NCBI RefSeq assembly: GCF_018446385.1
Contig: NC_055987.1
Location: forward strand, 7,215,705-7,279,704
DNA: 64,000 nt
Direction: 5' to 3'
Origin: Zingiber officinale
Lineage: Eukaryota > Streptophyta > Magnoliopsida > Zingiberales > Zingiberaceae
Part shown: piece by piece, positions 57,023 through 64,000 of the stretch
Layout: every line of letters starts with the position of its first letter
How positions within the stretch are numbered: the first letter of the stretch is position 1
Notes under the pieces: generated by a model
What the model was told of the DNA's origin: nothing
Databases searched by the model: none
What the model saw: only the letters and a program-made list of their open reading frames with translations
Program-made: the position numbers and the translations under genes

Positions 57023-58170
57023 TGTTGGTACGGGAAACATCCGATGATCGAACCCAGGTTTTGATAATGACAAAGGAATTCAAAGTTAAGATTATTTGTG
57101 TTCTAACGTACTTGAATGAGGTTTTAGGAAAGTCCTAACTACGGTTAGGCAAGTGGAGAAAAAACCTAAGGGGGGGGGGGGTAATCTTAGGTCCTAGGGG
57201 GTGGTAACCCTAGGTGGAGAAAAACCCTAGGGAGTGGTAACCTAGGTCCTAGGGGGTGGTAACCCTAGGCAGAAAAGTCCAGTCGGTCTAGAGGACCGGA
57301 CTGGCAAACAGATATGCTCTTCTGAATGGAGTAGGTGAGGGTGCGTTCCCTGGAAGAGGGAACAGTAGGCGTCGGTTCGACCTAGGGTTTCCGGTTGGAA
57401 ATTCGAAGTCAGAACCGGATAGTCCGATAACTGTCAGACTTTATATTTATGATATTATGTGCTAATTTTGTGTTGCAGGGTATTTTTTTGGACTAACGTA
57501 TCTTGCAGGTACAAAGGAGCAACCTTAAGCCTCGGATGAACAGTGTTCGAGGTGCCTCCATGGAGCTTGGAGGCGCCTCGGGTGTTAAGGAGTAGAGCTT
57601 GGTGCAGCAGAGCTGGAGGTGCCTTGGACCGCAGATTGGAGGCTCCTTGGACTGGCATGGAGGCGCCTTCAAGTGGATCCGAGGAGAAGTTTTCAGCGCT
57701 GATCCACGCGGTTGACTTGGTAGCATGGAGGTGCCTTGGAAGGGGTTTGAGGCGCCTCAAGCAAGCTATTTAAGAAGGGTTCGAGCAGCACCTTATTCAT
57801 TACTGAACAAGCGATTCTTCTTCACGTATGCTGCTAACAAGACATTCCAGTTGAGCTACGACAAATCCCCGACGACCCGAAGCCTCAAGATTGTTATTTT
57901 TCATCGTCGGTATAATTGTCATTTTAATTTTAAGATTGTACTTCATACTTGTACCAAATTTTTGATATTATAGTTGTTGCCCAATGTAAATGCTCAACAA
58001 GCGTGGGCCTTGGAGTAGGAGTCGCCACAGGCTCCGAACCAAGTAAATAACTTGTGTTCACGTTATTTTTTTTAATTCCGCTGCTTAACTCTCATCGAGT
58101 TTTTCAATTACGAAATGCGTGAAAGCCACGAGCGCTATTCACCCTCCTCTAGCGTGCTCTCGATCCAACA
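57023..58170 (+). repeat. 5' LTR of a SIRE-like Copia element
   Basis: 1148 bp, TGTTGGTACGGG to CGATCCAACA. It contains a G run near 57171 and repeated CCTAGGGGGTGGTAACCC phrases at 57190-57265. The other LTR is not in the window, so no duplication can be checked (left flank CTTAG). Confidence 0.88.
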
Positions 58171-58188
58171 ATTGGTATCAAAGCGGGG
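58171..58188 (+). other. Copia primer-binding site (initiator tRNA-Met type)
   Basis: ATTGGTATCAAAGCGGGG directly follows the LTR and matches the usual TGGTATCAGAGC with one change. Confidence 0.85.
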
Positions 58189-58339
58189 TAGCTTCTATTT
58201 GGTGCAACCACCAATCAAGCATTCTTTTCGTGGTGATTTTAGTTTTTCGGAGTCGATCGGAATCGGTATTCTTGCCGTCTTCCGATCTTATTTTTTTCGT
58301 AATCGTACTCTTTTCTCGAAGTTAGTACAGCACCACTCG

Positions 58340-58826
58340 AGAACGTAATTTACTCTTATTTTTATACCGCACTGCTAATCTAGGATCAAGTCCTGGAACA
58401 TTCTCTTCGTTCGTTTTCCTTGTGCTAGATCTAGGAAGGGGAAGAGGGAGATGAGGCTGAGAGAGATAGCCAGATGGCCAGCGACGAGGAGGAAAGTGGT
58501 GGACATACGGTGGACGGCGCGATATAGGTTTAGGTTTAGAGGGAAGAGTAAAGTGTTGCAAATTTTGGCTAAGTATTGGTGGGAAAATTAAATTATTTTA
58601 TTTTATCATAGACACCGGGTTTTAAAAACTGTTGTTAAAATCGGTGTCTATTAACGAAAAAAAAGGCGCTCATAGGCATCGACTTAAAAACCAATGTCTA
58701 TGAGCGAAAATCTGCGCTTATAGATACCGATTTTTGGAAAAATCAGTGTAAAATACTCAAAGACATCGATTTTTGCTTAAAACCGATGTTGTTCCACCGA
58801 TGTCTATGAGGGTTTTTCTTGTAGTG
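58340..58826 (+). mobile_element. CACTA transposon end fragment in the Copia leader
   Basis: The right end reads TTTTTCTTGTAGTG, the reverse of the CACTACAAGAAAAA terminus of plant CACTA elements. Before it lie several copies in both directions of a subterminal motif (AAAACCGATGTCTATGAG-type). The left border is uncertain: a CACTCGAGAACG near 58334 might be a decayed end. No transposase. Gag sequence follows at once. Confidence 0.75.
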
Positions 58827-60502
58827 AAGGGTTCAGCACTGCTCACCCACCGCTCTTCACCGGAGACGACTTCAGGTACTGGAAGGGCCGGATGGAGGTG
58901 TATCTCCAGACTCACTTTGAAGTATGGATGATCGTCAAAATCGGGCTTCAACTACCAACTGACAGCGCCGGCAAGCCACTACCATACAAGGACTGGGACG
59001 CGAATCTTATCAAAAAGGTAGAAGCGAACGCTAAGGCGACTTGCACCCTCCAGTGTGGCCTATCGAAGGAGGAGCTGAACCACGTCGGCCTTTTCTCCAG
59101 CGCTAAGGAATTATGGGAGAAGATGATCGAGCTTCATGAAGGGACGTCTGACACCAAGGTAAGTAAAAGGGATTTAATACTTAATAAACTATATAATATT
59201 AAAATGCAGGAAAACGAGACGACTAGCCAACTCCATGCCCGGATACAAGATCTACTCAACGGGCTTCATGCAATCAAACAAAAAGTGGAGAACTGCAACC
59301 TAATCAGGTACTCTCTGAACGCTTTTCCAAGGAACACCTTGTGGATATCCATGGTAGATGCTTACAAGGTTTCTAAGGACCTTTCTTCTATTAAATTAGA
59401 TGAGTTATTCTCTAAATTCGAGTTGCATCAGCATATTAATGCACGCCTGGTCGAAAAGGGTATAGCTTTGGTTGCAAGTACCGACAGATCACATGAGTCA
59501 AAACCAAGGCAAAAAACCCAACCAGAATCAGAAGAAGAACCAGATTCAGACGACGACGATGACGATGACGAAGACGAACTCACGACTGAGCTCGTCAACC
59601 TAGTGAAAAAGCTCTACAAGAAGAAGAATGACTTCAACAAAAAGGATGCCAGAAAGGTCATTCAGTCCAAGGAAGCCCAACCAAAGGTAAAGTTCGAGGT
59701 GACGTGCTACGGATGCAATCATAAAGGGCACATCAAGGCCAACTGTCTAAACTAGAAAGATGCAAAAAAGGCAAGAAGGAAAAAAGCCCTGAAGGCAACT
59801 TGGGACAAGTAGTCCTCAGAGGAGTCTGATGACAAAGAACTCTAGCAGACAATTTTTGCCGCAATGACGACCCGGGGTCAGATCAACAGATTTGAAAGTG
59901 AGGACGAATCGGAGGCTGAGTCCGAGAGAAGCCATGGATCCGCATCCGTTTCCGAAGGGTCAAACCCCTCTGTAAGTACAAATCATCTATATAATTTAAT
60001 AAATTACTTAATGCACAAATTAGCTAAGTCTAATGTTCGGATCAAGTCGCTTCTGAAGGAGGTAACATTCCTTAAAGAAGTGACTAATACCGAATCCTTG
60101 CTTGACCCTGCTCAGGCTGGAACCTCAACTCAAGTTCAAAAACTTGAGGAAGAGAATTCCAGCCTGAAAAATCAAGTCAAGGATTTGAAGACTACATTGG
60201 AACGGTTTACACTGGGTTCCAAGAATCTTGACTTGATTCTTGGAAAACAGAAAACCGTATATAATCGATCCGGACTAGGATATAAAGCTAAAAAGAAATA
60301 TCGGTCTTATTTATCGCTTATTAATATACCGATTAGTAAGATAGTCCAAGCATGGGTACCTAAGTCCAACTTGGTCAATCAAGTTGGACTTGGTCAATAT
60401 TGGGTCCCCAATGATCAAGTACACTACCTTGATAGACCATATCGAGGCTATGATCCAGGGGGAGCCAATAGAAAAACTATCTTAATAAATAGAATTGTTT
60501 GA
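58826..60502 (+). pseudogene. SIRE-like Copia gag
   Basis: The frame begins EGFSTAHPPLFTGDDF right after the CACTA end, so the true start codon was displaced. The UBN2-type gag domain spans about 58890-59500 (YWKGRMEVYLQ, ELWEKMIELHEG). An acidic EEEPDSDDDDD stretch precedes the zinc knuckle CYGCNHKGHIKANC near 59706-59747. TAG stops lie at 59753, near 59810 and near 59845; the phase is kept into a coiled-coil segment (KLEEENSSLKNQVKDLKTTL) at 59864-60502. Confidence 0.85.
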
Positions 60503-60879
60503 TGATTGTTTATTTACTTTCTTGTTAATATGCATATTTAGATTAGGATAGATTAAGGACCCAGACATAATTTACACTTGCCTAGTTAAACCTAGGGGTT
60601 TCAAAAAGAAAATTGAATATGTTATTTCTTTGAGCGGTTCTGTCTAGGAAGTGGTGGATGATCCCATACCCAAGAAGGCCTAGTGTCTCGCCACAACCTG
60701 GAAATCAATCTTTGAAATACATATTTAATTGACTAATTGGAAAACCTAAGTTTAACTCAAATGTAAATTAATCCTTAGAAATAATCTAAATCAAAGATAA
60801 TCAGCTCACAAAACTATTTAAGGTTCCTTGAATAATAACTTAGAATCAGGTGAGATGGATCTAGGTTAAATTTAGCAGT

Positions 60880-61400
60880 TCAACTTAATTAATCAATTTA
60901 ATTTAATTATTCAAATTAATTTAATTAATCAATTCAATTTAATCAATAATTTAACTTAATTTAATAATTAAACTTAATTAATTAATTTAATTTAATAATT
61001 TAACTTAATTAATCAATTTAATTTAATTATTCAAATTAATTTAATTAATCAATTCAATTTAATCAATAATTTAACTTAATTAATTTATTTTAATTTAATT
61101 TAATAATTTAACTTAATTAATCAATTTAATTTAATTATTCAAATTAATTTAATTAATCAATTCAATTTAATCAATAATTTAACATAATTTAATAATTTAA
61201 CTTAATTAATTAATTTAATTTAATTTAATAATTTAACTTAATTAATTAATTTAACTCAATTAATAATTTAACTTAATTAATTGATTTAATAATTTAACTT
61301 AATTTAATAATTTAACTTAATTAATCAATTTAATAATTTAAATTAATTAGTCAATTTAATAATTTAATAAAATTATTAATTCAATCGAATTGACTTAACC
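60880..61400. repeat. AT-rich tandem array inside the Copia element
   Basis: Built of TTAATTAATCAATTTAATTT and CAATAATTTAACTTAATT phrases, with a higher-order unit of about 105-115 bp repeated near 60890, 60998 and 61110. It lies between gag and protease, where an open frame would be expected. Confidence 0.9.
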
Positions 61401-61539
61401 CAATTGAGTTGATTAACTTAATAAACCATCTCACAAACACCCATAGGAATACCGTGGTTGATCATCTAGATTGGGTGAGATGGAATATTAAGATAATTTC
61501 AGTCAAACTATCTTCTAAATCCAGAAAATGACCCAAGTC

Positions 61540-62853
61540 AAATATTTTATGTAGGAACATAAAGATTTGGATCAATGGATGCTAGATAATGGATGCTCCA
61601 GATACATGACCGGAGACAGACTGAAATTCACAAAGTTGAAACTTAAGAACCAAGGGTCTGTCGCGTTCGGCAACGACGGAACCCTTAAAGTAATCAGAAT
61701 AGGTAACATCCTACTAAATTTCGATTTTTACATTCAAAAAGTATTATTAGTTGAACAATTCAGTTTCAATTTACTTAGTATTAGCCAGTTATGTGGCTCA
61801 GGATATTGAGTCACATTTTCAAAAACTGAATGTATAATTAAGAATATCAATAATCCTGAAATTAAACTTAAGGGTATTAGGAAAAAGAATATTTATACTA
61901 TTGACCTACCAACTTCCTCACTAGAGTGTTTATTAACACAACAAGAGGAAACTGAGTTATGGCACAGGAGACTGGGTCACACTCATACTAGACTCATTTC
62001 AAAAATGAGTCAAAATGGTCTAGTTAGAGGTCTGCCCAAATTAAAATTTATTGAAAATTCAACTTGTGTTGCTTGTCAACAAGGTAAACAAACCAAGTCA
62101 AACCATAAGTTAACGAACCTAAACAGAATAAGTTCAATACTTAAGCTCCTTCACCTAGACTTGTTTGATTCACATGGAGCCAAGTCACTAAGCAAAAATC
62201 AATATTACTTAGTAATAATCGACAACTCAAGATTCACTTGGGTAAAATTTTTAAAAACGAAAGATGAAACCTTTGAAGTATTTAATTTTTTTTGCAAATT
62301 AATAGAAAATGAAAATGACGCTCAGATAAAAAGAATTAGAAGTGACCATAGGGGAGAATTTAAAAACTATAACTTTATTGAATTCTGTGAAACTAATGGG
62401 TATAAACATGAATATTCTTGTCCTAGAACCCCCCAACAAAATGGTTTAATAGAACGTAAAAACAGAACTCTACAAGAAGCCGCTAGAACCATGTTAAACA
62501 AATACAAACTATCTAATCAATTCTGGGCTGAAGTAATTAATACAGCCTGTTATATACAAAATAAAATTTTAATTAATAAAAGTCAAAATAAAACACCGTA
62601 TGAAATATATTATAATAAATTTCCTAACTTAAACTATTTGAAAGTATTTGAGTGTAAAGTATTCATCCTAAACACTAAAGATTACTTATGAAAATTTTCA
62701 TCAAAAACAACCCCAGGAATATTTTTAGGGTACTCAACAACCAGTAGGGCATACAGAGTTTATAACAAAAATACCCTAAAAGTTGAAGAAACTGTAAACG
62801 TAATATTTGATGAAGAAAATAATATACCCAATGTAATAAATGGAAATAATGTT
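61540..62853 (+). pseudogene. SIRE-like Copia protease and integrase
   Basis: Protease (61567-61809) has WMLDNGCSRYMTGD, where DNG replaces the catalytic D-S/T-G. A TGA at 61807-61809 follows. The GAG-pre-integrase/HHCC part (LWHRRLGHTH, CVACQQGK) is near 61956-62090. The integrase core has LLHLDLF, IRSDHRGEF and TPQQNGLIERKNR (D, D, E). After a TGA at 62689-62691 the frame continues (GIFLGYSTTSRAYRVYN) to about 62853 and then stops abruptly; RT and RNase H are not in the window. Confidence 0.88.
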
Positions 62854-62855
62854 TA

Positions 62856-63520
62856 GCATCCAGTCACCCTCGACCTGCTAGGACTTCCTCACCAAGTGTC
62901 CGGTCAATCCCTTTGACCCACTTGGACTTTTCTCCTCGTGCCAAGTATCCGATCAATCCTTTGACCTACTTGGACTTCTCAATACCAAGTATCTGGTCAA
63001 TCTTGACCCACCTGAATTTCCACGTGCCTGGCTTCACTCACCAGGACCTTCGGCTAGCTTCACTCACTAGGATTTTCATACTACCTAGCTTCACTCACTA
63101 GGTCTTTCACCTGGCTTCACTCACTAGGGCTTCTCCTCTGCCTAGCTTCACTCACTAGGTCTTTCACCTGGCTTCATTCACCAGGATTATTATTCTGCCT
63201 AACTTCACTCACTAGGTCTTTCACTTGGCTTCACTCACCAGGATTTCCCAACTGCCTTGCTTCACTCATTAGGACTTCCCAGTCGGTCTTGACGTACTTG
63301 ACTCTTCTTCACATCTAACTGGTCAACCTTGACCAAAGGAGAATTGTACCAATAATCAACCCAAATGAACGATTGCACCTGCAATTTCCATGTATTGTAG
63401 TCTCCATGTATTGTCAAACATCGAAATTCAAACATCAAGACTCAAGCTTGAGCCATCTCAAGCTTAGTCAACCAGGTCAACCTTGACTTAGGGAATATTA
63501 CACCAATAAAATGAACTTCC
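62856..63520 (-). mobile_element. Inverted SIRE-type LTR-like fragment with short tandem repeats
   Basis: Read on the minus strand it has AAGTGGGTCAAAGGGATTGA and GACCGGACACTTGG phrases like those at 6500-6660 and 9890-10010. At 63000-63260 the phrase CTTCACTCACTAGG(A/T)CTTTC recurs about eight times. It cuts off the Copia element before its RT. Confidence 0.6.
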
Positions 63521-63639
63521 TGCATCAATAAATGAGAGGAGCTTTTACCAATCAACCTCCTGCTCCGTTGAGGCGAAACCCTAGTTTGGCGGAGAGTGAT
63601 GCCCTAGTTCATCGACTAGTGATGAGAGACAGGAAGGAG

Positions 63640-63880
63640 AGGGCTCGTGTCTAGGAAGAGCTCGTTGATCGAGGGAGGGCTTGCGGTGAGGGAGAGCCCA
63701 TTAATCGAGAGAGGGCTTGTGGTGAGGGAGAGCTCATCAATCGAGAGAGGGGCCCGCGGTGAGGGAGATTTTGTAGGCAAGAGAGGGCTCGCGTCTATTG
63801 AGAGCTCATCGATCGAGAGAGAGCTCGCGGGGAAGGAGAGCTTGTGGCAGGAGAGGGCTCGCTGCGAGAGAGAGTTGTAG
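63640..63880 (+). repeat. GA-rich tandem repeat, about 50-60 bp units
   Basis: Units contain GAGAGCTCATCAATCGAGAG and AGGGCTTGCGGTGAGGGAG in about four or five diverged copies. Frames on both strands are open only because of the repeat. The last bases to 64000 are GA-rich unique sequence without a recognised gene. Confidence 0.75.
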
Positions 63881-64000
63881 CTTCAACGAGAGAGGGCAAC
63901 TAGAGGTCGGTAAATCGCAACGAGAGAGGTAATTCAGAGAGGGAGGAGATGCGGCTAGGGTTCTGCGGAGAGGAAAAGAGGGGAATGAGTTTCTGCGCAT

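Noticed and set aside
57171..57180. G run in the Copia LTR as a quadruplex switch
   Set aside because: It is one uninterrupted run of variable length, more likely slippage or sequencing noise.

Overview
This window looks like a repeat-rich piece of a plant nuclear genome, probably a monocot. That placement is an inference from GC-rich single-copy exons, a CC-type glutaredoxin, and plant-only transposon lineages (Tat, Athila, chromovirus, SIRE-like Copia, RTE LINE, micron-like elements, an endogenous pararetrovirus). No prokaryotic features, CRISPR arrays, rRNA or tRNA genes were seen. Only two host genes are supported. One is a single-exon CC-type glutaredoxin on the plus strand (27085-27510). 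The other is a four-exon ECERIFERUM16-like gene on the minus strand (35285-28445). They converge, with about 0.9 kb between their stop codons.

Layout. 1-976 is the 3' part of a long LTR inserted into a minus-strand chromovirus fragment (977-2699). That fragment carries an ATCGAT-rich inverted repeat and itself interrupts a hAT transposon (2700-5439). 5441-5985 is an AT-rich tandem repeat. 5999-10835 is a duplicated SIRE-type LTR-like sequence holding a 2.67-kb solo LTR (7069-9739, TSD AACTG). 10840-26452 is a block bounded by TA microsatellites. Inside it lies an endogenous pararetrovirus (minus strand) flanked by two inverted copies of a small micron-like element with CGCG hairpin ends. The virus is split by a Tourist-like MITE (11744-21143, TSD TAA). 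The MITE holds a CTTTCTCTCT minisatellite, a solo LTR (12699-15463, TSD TCTCA) and a non-autonomous Tat element (15583-20926, TSD ATATG).

26640-35790 is the gene island. The glutaredoxin promoter has four TGACG motifs and a TATA box. The third CER16 intron carries a 5'-truncated RTE LINE with a 14-bp TSD and an Au-type SINE remnant. About 0.5 kb upstream of the CER16 start, a (TA)n tract received a second Tat element (35792-54264, TSD TATAT). Its 3' LTR was then hit by a 10.26-kb Athila-type element (43680-53939, TSD ATGCT). 54270-57022 carries many short TGCTACAA/TTGTAGCA palindromes and a 1.08-kb solo LTR (TSD GTCTC). 57023-62855 is a SIRE-like Copia element (5' LTR, PBS, gag, protease, integrase) with a CACTA end in its leader and an AT-rich array in its middle. 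It is cut off by an inverted LTR-like sequence (62856-63520). The window ends in a GA-rich repeat.

All transposon coding regions are broken. Many of their stop codons are explained by TGG to TGA/TAG or CAA/CAG to TAA/TAG changes, which fits long-term methylation and deamination. Six insertions can be ordered exactly by their target-site duplications, so the window gives a readable history of nested insertion around two intact genes.
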